6,338 nucleotides of DNA from Oscillospiraceae bacterium (GTDB lineage: Bacteria > Bacillota > Clostridia > Oscillospirales > Acutalibacteraceae). Made by a program: the position numbers and the translations under genes. Within the stretch, counting starts at the first letter, position 1, and every line of letters starts with the position of its first letter. The notes below the pieces were generated by a model, which saw only the letters and a program-made list of their open reading frames with translations, was not told the DNA's origin and did not search any database. This document shows, in pieces, positions 1 to 5,934 of the stretch. The stretch spans positions 1 to 6,338 of the forward strand of contig DNGF01000166.1 of assembly GCA_003486665.1 (NCBI GenBank), in the 5' to 3' direction.

Positions 1-20
1 GAGGGTTTGTCAGCAGTCTG

Positions 21-50
21 ATCCCCTGCCGAAGCAGGGGATAAATTTTT
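21..50 (+). terminator. GC-rich hairpin with T-run, rightward terminator candidate
   Basis: A perfect 9-bp stem (ATCCCCTGC at 21-29 with GCAGGGGAT at 34-42) closes on CGAA, and AAATTTTT follows on the plus strand. That is intrinsic-terminator layout for a transcript entering from the left. Read leftward, the loop is a stable cUUCGg tetraloop, but the sequence beyond it (starting CAGACTGC) has no U-tract. For tsf it would therefore be a weak terminator or a 3'-end-stabilising hairpin. The tsf stop lies 9 bases to the right of the T-run. The likely picture is convergence with a plus-strand gene outside the window. Confidence 0.6.
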
Positions 51-58
51 ATGTTTGA

Positions 59-1153
59 TTACATCATGCTTGCAACTTCAGCTGCGAAATCGTCATTTCT
101 CTTTTCGATTCCTTCGCCCTTTTCAAAGCGAACAAAGCCTGTTGCGCTGATTGAACCGCCAAGCTTCTTGGCAACGTCTGCAATATAACCTGCAACATCA
201 CCGTCAAAGAGATCGGAACGAACGAATGTCTGCTCAAGAAGGCAGATCTCTTTAAGCTGCTTCTTCATACGGCCCTCGACAGCGCCGGCAAAGATCTTGT
301 TTGCAACGATCTCTTCCTTGCTTGCCATAGCAAGCTCAACGAGAGTAGCAACTGCCTTGTCGGAAAGGAAGTTGAAGAGGAACTTGTTGTTCTTCTGCTC
401 CTCATAAGCTGCGAGATCCTCGTCGCTGAAGAGCTTGTCGTTAACAGCCTTAGCAAAGAGATTGTTGAGAATCGGCTTCGGAAGGGAATCCGGCTTGTTG
501 AGCGAGCTGTCGATTGTGATCGACTTCATCTTAGCAAGCTCATCATCGGAGATGCAGCTCTTGCTGAGATATTCGGGATTCATAGCTGCGATCTGCATTG
601 CAACATTCTTGCCCATATCCTTGAACTCTGCCTTATCGGCAACATCTGTATCGAAGCTTACAAGAACGCCGACTGCGCCTGCACCGTGGATGTAGGAAGC
701 AACATCGCCCTCAACTCTTACGAAACGGCGAACCTTCATGTTCTCACGGATCGTAAGGAAAAGCTCCTGAACAGCGTCTGCAACAACCTCATCGCTGTTT
801 GAAAGAGTCATCTTAAGAAGATCATCGACATCTGCCGGATTCTTCTCGGCAACTGTAACTGCGATCTTATTTGCAAGATCAACAAACTTCTCGTTCTTTG
901 CAACGAAGTCTGTTTCGCAGTTGATCTCTACCATTGAAGCAACCTTAGCTGCCTCGTCATAATATGCTACAACAACGCCCTCGGCTGCAATACGGCCGGC
1001 TTTCTTGGCTGCCGAAGCAAGACCCTTCTCACGAAGAACGTCTACTGCCTTGTCCATGTCGCCGTCTGTTTCTGTAAGAGCCTTCTTACAGTCCATCATG
1101 CCTGCTCCGGTCTTCTCACGGAGAGCCTGAACGTCTTTAGCTGTAAAATTCAT
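59..1153 (-). CDS. tsf: Translation elongation factor Ts, with an extra internal segment
   Basis: EF-Ts is the cytoplasmic nucleotide-exchange factor that releases GDP from EF-Tu during translation elongation. The 364-residue product opens with the family's UBA-like domain (residues 1-55, with KTGAGMMDCKKAL at 14-26). The TDFV motif that contacts EF-Tu is at 81-84 and HGAGAVGVLV at 156-165. The C-terminal block has VEGRMKK (292-298), KEICLLEQTFV (301-311) and FEKGEGIEKR (343-352). The family is usually about 280-310 residues. The excess is roughly 60 residues between DDELAKMKS (203-211) and the VEGR block, where the coiled-coil/dimerisation part of the E. coli protein lies. The ATG has AGGAGG 7 nt upstream (1161-1166). 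It lies 63 bp downstream of rpsB on the same strand, the usual bacterial order. Identity is certain; the role of the insert is unknown. Confidence 0.97.
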   Translation of the reverse strand: MNFTAKDVQALREKTGAGMMDCKKALTETDGDMDKAVDVLREKGLASAAKKAGRIAAEGVVVAYYDEAAKVASMVEINCETDFVAKNEKFVDLANKIAVTVAEKNPADVDDLLKMTLSNSDEVVADAVQELFLTIRENMKVRRFVRVEGDVASYIHGAGAVGVLVSFDTDVADKAEFKDMGKNVAMQIAAMNPEYLSKSCISDDELAKMKSITIDSSLNKPDSLPKPILNNLFAKAVNDKLFSDEDLAAYEEQKNNKFLFNFLSDKAVATLVELAMASKEEIVANKIFAGAVEGRMKKQLKEICLLEQTFVRSDLFDGDVAGYIADVAKKLGGSISATGFVRFEKGEGIEKRNDDFAAEVASMM

Positions 1154-1178
1154 GATAATTCCTCCTGATTTAAAATTT

Positions 1179-1201
1179 CGGCGGAATATAGAATTCCGCC
1201 G
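1179..1201 (-). other. rpsB-tsf intergenic hairpin
   Basis: Perfect inverted repeat CGGCGGAAT (1179-1187) / ATTCCGCCG (1193-1201) with a 5-nt loop, lying between the rpsB stop and the tsf ribosome-binding site. In the direction of transcription it is followed by AAATTTTAAA, not a clean U-run, so it looks like a leaky attenuator or a processing/stability hairpin that sets the S2 to EF-Ts ratio. The structure is seen directly; the role is inferred. Confidence 0.6.
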
Positions 1202-1216
1202 TAAAAAAGTTTCTGA

Positions 1217-1948
1217 TTATTCAGCAGCTGCTTCCTCGGCAGCTTCCTCTGCCGGAGCTTCCTGCTCGCCCTGACGGCCCTCGATAACAGCGTCAGCCAT
1301 AGCGCCTGCGATAAGGCGAACGGCACGGATAGCGTCATCGTTTCCGGGGATAACGTAGTCGATCTCATCGGGATCGCAGTTTGTGTCTACGATTGCAACG
1401 ATGGGAATACCGAGCTTGTGAGCTTCCTGAACTGCAATTCTCTCCTTGCGCGGGTCAACGATGAACATAGCAGCCGGCTGCTTCTTCATGTTAACGATAC
1501 CGCCCATGAACTTCTCAAGCTTCTCGATTTCGAGCTTAAGCTTAATAACTTCCTTCTTCGGGAGAAGATCGAATGTTCCGTCAGCCTCCATCTTCTTGAG
1601 CTGCTCAAGTCTTTTGATTCTCTTCTTAATTGTGTTGAAGTTTGTAAGCATACCGCCGAGCCAACGTGCGTTTACATAGGGCATACCGCAGCGAATAGCT
1701 TCTTCCTTAACGGAATCCTGAGCCTGCTTCTTTGTGCCGACGAAAAGAACATCGCTTCCGTCTGATGCGGCGTCACGAACGAAGAGGTAAGCTTCCTCAA
1801 GCTTCTTGACTGTCTTCTGAAGGTCGATGATGTAAATTCCGTTACGCTCGGTGAAAATGTACTGAGCCATTTTCGGATTCCATCTTCTTGTCTGATGTCC
1901 AAAGTGAACACCGGCTTCAAGCAACTGTTTCATTGATACTACTGGCAT
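1217..1948 (-). CDS. rpsB: 30S ribosomal protein S2
   Basis: S2 is a late-assembling protein of the small ribosomal subunit, bound to 16S rRNA on the back of the 30S particle. The 243-residue product is the normal bacterial length. It shows the S2 opening [20 protein letters not shown] (6-25), WLGGMLTNF (96-104), a charged helical hairpin of about 108-147, and [20 protein letters not shown] (188-207). The tail from about 226 on is rich in Glu and Ala ([10 protein letters not shown]), a common variable S2 ending. The ATG is preceded by TAAGGAGGA (1955-1963) at ideal distance. It is the first gene of the operon with tsf, driven by a strong promoter at 2049-2077. The leader can fold extensively, which would suit autoregulation by S2 as known in other bacteria, but that is inference here. 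Confidence 0.98.
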   Translation of the reverse strand: MPVVSMKQLLEAGVHFGHQTRRWNPKMAQYIFTERNGIYIIDLQKTVKKLEEAYLFVRDAASDGSDVLFVGTKKQAQDSVKEEAIRCGMPYVNARWLGGMLTNFNTIKKRIKRLEQLKKMEADGTFDLLPKKEVIKLKLEIEKLEKFMGGIVNMKKQPAAMFIVDPRKERIAVQEAHKLGIPIVAIVDTNCDPDEIDYVIPGNDDAIRAVRLIAGAMADAVIEGRQGEQEAPAEEAAEEAAAE

Positions 1949-1973
1949 AAAAAATCCTCCTTAGTTTTGCCTC

Positions 1974-2032
1974 TGTAAGGCTTAATATTCGAACATTTCG
2001 TTTAAAATGCACTCCGAATAAAACACCTTACA
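1974..2032 (-). promoter_or_regulatory. Structured 5' leader of rpsB (candidate S2 autoregulatory RNA)
   Basis: Inside the roughly 94-nt untranslated leader three stems are nested. The outer one is TGTAAGG/CCTTACA (plus-strand 1974-1980 with 2026-2032, 7 bp). The middle one is TATTCG/CGAATA (1986-1991 with 2015-2020, 6 bp). The inner one is CATTT/AAATG (1994-1998 with 2005-2009), closing a 6-nt loop. The outer internal loop is symmetrical (5 by 5 nt), so all three could stack into one long irregular hairpin just upstream of the ribosome-binding site. No poly-U follows, so control of translation is more likely than attenuation. It matches no riboswitch class that I recognise. Confidence 0.55.
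1994..2013 (-). repeat. Copy 1 of a shared palindromic element (rpsB leader)
   Basis: Read on the minus strand this is AGTGCATTTT, AA, ACGAAATG. It is almost the same as 3770-3788, where the central AA is replaced by a single G. This copy forms the inner stem of the rpsB leader and lies about 30-49 nt after the predicted transcription start. The outer parts form an inverted repeat (CATTT/AAATG plus a possible G-U pair). Confidence 0.6.
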
Positions 2033-2048
2033 TGCGTTTTGCCGTAAG

Positions 2049-2077
2049 ATTATATCACATAGAAACAGCCATTTCAA
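2049..2077 (-). promoter_or_regulatory. rpsB-tsf promoter, sigma-A type with extended -10
   Basis: On the minus strand TTGAAA (-35, 2072-2077) is followed after exactly 17 bp by TATAAT (-10, 2049-2054). TG sits one base before the -10, giving the extended form TGATATAAT. Transcription should start near 2042, about 94 nt before the rpsB ATG. The stretch at 2081-2108, just upstream of the -35, is nearly all A on this strand and looks like an UP element, as expected for a strong ribosomal-protein promoter. Confidence 0.85.
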
Positions 2078-2106
2078 GAGTTTTTTTCTTTTTTCTTATC
2101 TATTTT

Positions 2107-3693
2107 TTAAAAAATTATTGAATCGGCTATTTTTTTGAATACGGGAGCGCAGTCGTAGGAGCCTGACGAGCCGCCCTGCTTCATGATAACAACGACATAT
2201 TTCGGATCATCGGCAGGAAAGCATCCGCCGAACCAGGTATTGCATACCTCAATCCCGTTTTTATCAAAAATTCCGGTTTGCGCGGTCGCTGTTTTGCCTG
2301 CGGCGGAAAAACGGCTCGGACGGGCGGGGGAGGCATTGCCGTTTTCAACAACCGAGGTGAGCATATTCAGAAGCGTTTCGCTTGTTTCCCTGCTCAATGC
2401 CACGGTCGGGTATTTGGGCTTATGCTTTGTTTGAGTTCCGCTTTTATCCGTTATTGAATCAACCACATACGGTTCAGAGTATTTTCCGCCGTTTGCAACC
2501 GCGCAGAGCATCTGAGCGATTTGTAACGGTGTCGCGGTGAAATTGCCCTGCCCGAATGAAAAGTTTGCGAGAGCGGCAGGATTGTTCAGCTCGTTTGGTG
2601 TCGGAAGAATTCCGTTTTCCGAATACAGTCCGTCGGCGAGCTTTATTCCGCTGCCGAAACCGAGCAGGGAAGCGGTTTCGGATATTTTTTCTGAACCGAG
2701 CTTCTGACCGAGATTTATAAAATAGGTATTGCATGAAACCTCAAGAGCTTTTTGCAGATCAACCTTGCCGTGGGCGGTGTTGCTGCTGCAGAAGAATTTA
2801 ACACCGCCGATATTGCATGAGCCGTTACAGGTATATTGAAAATCCGATATTCCGTTTTCCAAAGCACAGGCGGCAACGGCAACCTTATAAATTGATCCTA
2901 CGGCAAAGCTTTCGAGTGTTCTGTTGATGAGCGGAGAGCTTTCGGAATCAAGATAGTCAGACACTCTGTAAGGATCATAGCTCGGACGTGACGCCGTCGC
3001 TCTGATCGCGCCGCTCTTTACATCAACTACAACCGCACAGCCCTGGCTGATGCCGCATTCGTCAAGTGCCGTTTCAACTGCGGACTGAATGTTGTTATCA
3101 ATTGTCAATTTGACTGTGCCTGTATTCGGATTCGGTCGGATTATTTCTATCTCACTGCCTGCGAGAGCCTGCCCGTAAGCATCAACGGGAACTCTTGCGA
3201 CAGATTGCTTATCGGAGTAAAGTATACCGTCAAAAGCCATTTCCAGTCCGGTCACACCGTGATTTTCTTCATCAAGATAGCCCAGAAGGTGTATGGCAGG
3301 CTGAGAATTCGCATATCTTTTATCTATCGGGGTACAAACATAGTCTTCACATGATTCGATATCTGCTCTGCCGATACCTGTCATAACGGGTGAGCCTTTT
3401 TCCATGCGCTGCTTAAGAGAGGCGAATGTGCGGCTGTCGAGCAGATCCTGAAGTATGTCAAGCGACTTCAAAGTTGGCTTGGCGATAATATAATTTTCAT
3501 AATCTGCTTCCGTGATTTTTTCTCCGTTGCAGTCAAGAATATCTCCGCGGATATTATTCAGTGTGAAAGAGGAATAGTGCGAACCGGATGAAACAAGCTC
3601 CGCCCCGGATTCGGCAATAATATACAGCCTTAAACAGACACAGCCGAATGCAAAACAGAACAGAAAAAATACCGCTGTAATTCTTTTTGTCAT
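2107..3693 (-). CDS. Class B penicillin-binding protein (SpoVD/FtsI-like peptidoglycan transpeptidase)
   Basis: This enzyme should cross-link peptidoglycan stem peptides at the outer face of the membrane. The 528-residue protein has a short basic start, one signal-anchor helix (about 5-26), a PBP dimerisation region (RGDILDCNGEKIT at 49-61, GVTGLEMAFDGIL at 146-158) and a transpeptidase domain from about 192 to the end. The active-site serine is in SIYK (267-270) and the second motif is SCN (320-322). The third motif, normally KTG, reads KTA (467-469). The pair CNGSC...FFC (289-302) followed by HGKVDLQKALEVSCNT is typical of the SpoVD/FtsI group. No PASTA domain is present. The ATG at 3691-3693 was chosen because it puts the basic residues right before the anchor helix; its ribosome-binding site is weak (AAAGAG). 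An in-frame TTG at 3778-3780 would add 29 residues ahead of the anchor and is unlikely. No terminator separates it from the rpsB promoter. Whether it serves septation, elongation or sporulation cannot be told. Confidence 0.9.
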   Translation of the reverse strand: MTKRITAVFFLFCFAFGCVCLRLYIIAESGAELVSSGSHYSSFTLNNIRGDILDCNGEKITEADYENYIIAKPTLKSLDILQDLLDSRTFASLKQRMEKGSPVMTGIGRADIESCEDYVCTPIDKRYANSQPAIHLLGYLDEENHGVTGLEMAFDGILYSDKQSVARVPVDAYGQALAGSEIEIIRPNPNTGTVKLTIDNNIQSAVETALDECGISQGCAVVVDVKSGAIRATASRPSYDPYRVSDYLDSESSPLINRTLESFAVGSIYKVAVAACALENGISDFQYTCNGSCNIGGVKFFCSSNTAHGKVDLQKALEVSCNTYFINLGQKLGSEKISETASLLGFGSGIKLADGLYSENGILPTPNELNNPAALANFSFGQGNFTATPLQIAQMLCAVANGGKYSEPYVVDSITDKSGTQTKHKPKYPTVALSRETSETLLNMLTSVVENGNASPARPSRFSAAGKTATAQTGIFDKNGIEVCNTWFGGCFPADDPKYVVVIMKQGGSSGSYDCAPVFKKIADSIIF

Positions 3694-3769
3694 GATATAC
3701 AACAACTCTTTTTTGTAATTATTTATAGAAGTTTTTGTATTCTCGGAAAAATAATTCACGTTTTTTTCG

Positions 3770-3788
3770 CATTTCGTCAAAATGCACT
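3770..3788 (-). repeat. Copy 2 of the shared palindromic element (PBP / divergent promoter region)
   Basis: On the minus strand this reads AGTGCATTTT, G, ACGAAATG and differs from the copy at 1994-2013 only by AA versus G in the middle. Here the palindrome is perfect: GCATTT (3769-3774) and AAATGC (3780-3785) around a 5-nt loop. It lies 77 bp before the PBP ATG, in the same orientation as in rpsB, and just upstream of the -35 box of the plus-strand gene. It could be an operator or, if transcribed, an RNA hairpin. Confidence 0.6.
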
Positions 3789-3789
3789 A

Positions 3790-3818
3790 TTGACCTTGAC
3801 TGAAAAATATACTATTAT
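3790..3818 (+). promoter_or_regulatory. Promoter of the secreted repeat-protein gene
   Basis: TTGACC (-35, 3790-3795), a 17-bp spacer and TATTAT (-10, 3813-3818) fit a sigma-A promoter, with a start near 3825 and a leader of about 30 nt. A second hexamer, TTGACT (3796-3801), directly follows the first and would suit TATAGC at 16 bp less well. Confidence 0.65.
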
Positions 3819-3842
3819 ATAGCTATGAAATTGTTTTGAAAC
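3814..3842 (-). promoter_or_regulatory. Possible PBP promoter overlapping the divergent one
   Basis: On the minus strand there is a perfect TATAAT (3814-3819) that overlaps the plus-strand -10 box. Its -35 partner is poor: TTTCAA at 3836-3841, 16 bp away. If used, the PBP mRNA would carry the shared element in a leader of about 115 nt, as rpsB does. An alternative is TATAAA at 3722-3727 with TTTTCC at 3745-3750, which gives a leader of about 20 nt. The sequence does not decide between them. Confidence 0.3.
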
Positions 3843-3855
3843 GGAGGAAATTAAA

Positions 3856-5853
3856 TTGAAAAAGTTATCTTTGAAGATAATCGCCGTCATGCTTGTCGTG
3901 TGTATGCTTTTCCCGACGGTAATTGCGGGGGCTCTTGCAGGCGATATCACCGGAGAGAGCGGTAATGAAAATTCTGTTACTTTCGTGCTTGAAAAAGTCA
4001 GCGAAACAACGCAGAACGTTATCGTAAAACTTGTTTTGAGCGAGGGAAAGGCGCTCTGCTTTGACGCACAGATTGAAGCGAGCGACGCTTTGACCTGTTC
4101 CGAAATTGCGATATCGGACTCGCTTAAGGACTTCTTTAACGAGAACATGAACGGTACACTTTCGGTAAATAAGGAAACGGGAAGATTCTCTGTTGTAAAC
4201 ACCGTCCAGATCTCCGGTCCGATAGATATTGCCGAAATTACATACAGCAAGAGTGTTTCAGCGGGAATAAAGCTCAGCGATATCACAATGAAGATCGAGT
4301 CATGCTACCATACATCCTCGGACGGTACCGATATTGAGGCTGATGTTACCGTTATAAACGCTATTCCGCAGACTCATGTTCATAAAGCCGCGGGCGAGTG
4401 GCAGGAAACCGTTCCTGCCGATTGCAGCCATGTCGGACAGAAGGTGAAATACTGCTCGGAGTGCGGCGAGGTTGCCGAAACTCAGACAACCGATAAGACG
4501 AATCATACCGTTACGGTTGACGAAAAGCCTGCGACCTGTACAGAGGACGGATATCACAAGGAGATCTGCTCGGTTTGTAAAGAAGTGCTTAAGGATGAGG
4601 TAATCAAGGCTCCGGGACACAAGATCACGGTTGACGAAAAGCCTGCGACCTGCACAGAGGACGGATATTATAAAGAGATTTGTTCCGTTTGCCGAGAGGT
4701 TCTGAAAAATGACGTTATTAAGGCTTCGGGACATAAAAATACAGAAAATCAGCATAAGGACGCAACCTGCACCGAGGACGGTTATGACCGTGTTTACTGT
4801 AATGACTGTAACAAGGTTATAAGTGAAAATATTATAAAGGCACAGGGCCACAAGATCGTAATTGACGAGAAGACTGCAACCTGTACCGAAGACGGATATT
4901 ATAAGGAAACCTGTTCGGTATGTCAGAAAGTGCTTAAGAACGAGGTTATCAAGGCTTCCGGACATAAAATTGTAATTGATGAGAAGTCCGCAACCTGTAC
5001 CGAGGACGGATATCATAAGGAAACCTGCTCGGTATGTCAGAAGGTACTTAAGAACGAGGTTATCAAAGCTTCGGGACATAAGATCACGGTTGACGAGAAG
5101 CCGGCAACCTGTACCAAGGACGGATATCATAAGGAAACCTGCTCCGTTTGCCGAGAGGTGCTTAAGAATGAGGTAATCAAGGCAACGGGACATCAGCATA
5201 AAAAGACAGATACTCTTGCCGCAACCTGTACCGAAAACGGATATATCAGAGAGATCTGCCTTGACTGTCAGACGGTTGTTAAGGAAACAATTCTTAAGGC
5301 TGCCGGACATAAATATGTTAAGGACGTAAAGCAGGCGACCTGCACGGAGGACGGATATATTCAGTATCAATGCTCTGTTTGCAAATTATCGGGTGACCGC
5401 CTTGTTGTTAAATCTCCCGGTCATTCATGGGGCAAGTGGAGAGTTGTCAAGGAACCCACATACCGCTCGGTAGGCATAAAGAGAATGACCTGCACAACCT
5501 GCGGCGAGTATGTTGAAGAGGAGCTTCCGATGATCGTTGTTCCCGTTGAGAAGATAGTTATTGTTCCCGAAGAGGACTTTAAGATCTACTGCAAAAAGAC
5601 GGATCGACTTCAGGCAACGGTATTCCCTGAGGAGGCAGCTTATTCCGCCGAAATAATCTGGACTTCTTCCAATCCGGAAATCGTATCTGTTGACGAGGAC
5701 GGAACTATCACTGCAAAGCTCAGAGGTACGGCAACAATTACCGCGTCCACAAAGGACGGCAAGGTTACAGCCACAAGAAATGTAACGGTTGATTATTCAC
5801 TTCTCCAGTGGATCATTGTTTATATTCTTTTCGGCTGGATCTGGTATCTTTAA
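3856..5853 (+). CDS. Secreted surface protein with nine CCCH repeats and a Big_2-like domain
   Basis: Function is unknown; the architecture is clear. The 665 residues begin with a signal peptide (1-28, cleavage likely after AGALA). A beta-rich region (about 40-170) follows, whose spacing resembles cohesin/CBM-type sandwiches. Nine repeats then share the exact spacing C-x9-C-x2-C-x13-H (first Cys at 190, 228, 266, 305, 343, 381, 419, 458, 496), with a core ATCTEDGY and an ending KA-x-GH. A tenth unit (about 524-558) keeps only C546 and C549. Residues 562-648 look like a bacterial Ig-like Big_2 domain (WTSSNPEIVSVDEDGTITA at 602-620). The chain ends in an aromatic hydrophobic segment (649-665) with no LPXTG and no basic tail. 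The TTG start is supported by GGAGG (3843-3847) 8 nt upstream and by the immediate signal peptide. Such repeats recur in surface proteins of gut Clostridia. The Cys/His set suggests zinc or other metal binding, which is inference. Confidence 0.9.
   Translation: MKKLSLKIIAVMLVVCMLFPTVIAGALAGDITGESGNENSVTFVLEKVSETTQNVIVKLVLSEGKALCFDAQIEASDALTCSEIAISDSLKDFFNENMNGTLSVNKETGRFSVVNTVQISGPIDIAEITYSKSVSAGIKLSDITMKIESCYHTSSDGTDIEADVTVINAIPQTHVHKAAGEWQETVPADCSHVGQKVKYCSECGEVAETQTTDKTNHTVTVDEKPATCTEDGYHKEICSVCKEVLKDEVIKAPGHKITVDEKPATCTEDGYYKEICSVCREVLKNDVIKASGHKNTENQHKDATCTEDGYDRVYCNDCNKVISENIIKAQGHKIVIDEKTATCTEDGYYKETCSVCQKVLKNEVIKASGHKIVIDEKSATCTEDGYHKETCSVCQKVLKNEVIKASGHKITVDEKPATCTKDGYHKETCSVCREVLKNEVIKATGHQHKKTDTLAATCTENGYIREICLDCQTVVKETILKAAGHKYVKDVKQATCTEDGYIQYQCSVCKLSGDRLVVKSPGHSWGKWRVVKEPTYRSVGIKRMTCTTCGEYVEEELPMIVVPVEKIVIVPEEDFKIYCKKTDRLQATVFPEEAAYSAEIIWTSSNPEIVSVDEDGTITAKLRGTATITASTKDGKVTATRNVTVDYSLLQWIIVYILFGWIWYL
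4411..5424 (+). repeat. Tandem coding repeats, 114-117 bp period
   Basis: Nine units encode 38 residues each, or 39 in the units ending at H332 and H485. Units starting at H332 (4849) and H370 (4963) are closest: 13 of 114 bases differ, and 10 of those changes are silent. The first unit (Cys at 190, 200 and 203, His at 217) is the most diverged but keeps the exact Cys/His spacing. A decayed tenth unit runs on to about 5529. Confidence 0.9.
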
Positions 5854-5869
5854 TACTTAAGGAAAGAAA

Positions 5870-5904
5870 GGGGTAATGAACGAAAATTTCATTGCCCCGT
5901 TTTA
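5870..5904 (+). terminator. Rho-independent terminator after the repeat-protein gene
   Basis: An 11-bp stem, GGGGTAATGAA (5870-5880) with TTCATTGCCCC (5888-5898) including one G-T pair, encloses a 7-nt loop. G, TTTT and AATT follow. It starts 17 nt after the stop codon. The T-run is short, so some read-through into the next gene is possible. Confidence 0.85.
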
Positions 5905-5934
5905 ATTAAAAAAATTTATATTTGAGGAGTTTTT

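Noticed and set aside
1..21. C-terminus of a plus-strand gene (EGLSAV, stop at 19-21)
   Set aside because: Six codons are too few to support a gene; noted only as context for the edge hairpin.
1150..1368. Short minus-strand frame overlapping rpsB and tsf
   Set aside because: It is out of frame with both certain genes and shows no family features.
2078..2106. Terminator for the PBP gene
   Set aside because: The A-rich run on the minus strand has no hairpin; it fits better as an UP element of the rpsB promoter.
3694..3780. N-terminal extension of the PBP from a TTG at 3778-3780
   Set aside because: It would put 29 polar residues before the signal anchor, has no ribosome-binding site, and the TTG lies inside the palindromic element.
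3777..4286. Minus-strand open frame of 169 codons over the divergent promoter and signal-peptide region
   Set aside because: It runs antisense to the well-supported secreted protein and overlaps both promoter candidates, with no recognisable product.
4300..5370. Long minus-strand open frame of 356 codons opposite the repeats
   Set aside because: Its repeated composition simply mirrors the plus-strand repeats; it has no ribosome-binding site, and the plus strand carries a signal peptide, domains and silent-site divergence.
4411..5424. CRISPR array
   Set aside because: The regular 114-bp units are coding, in frame, and lack the short repeat/unique spacer pattern.
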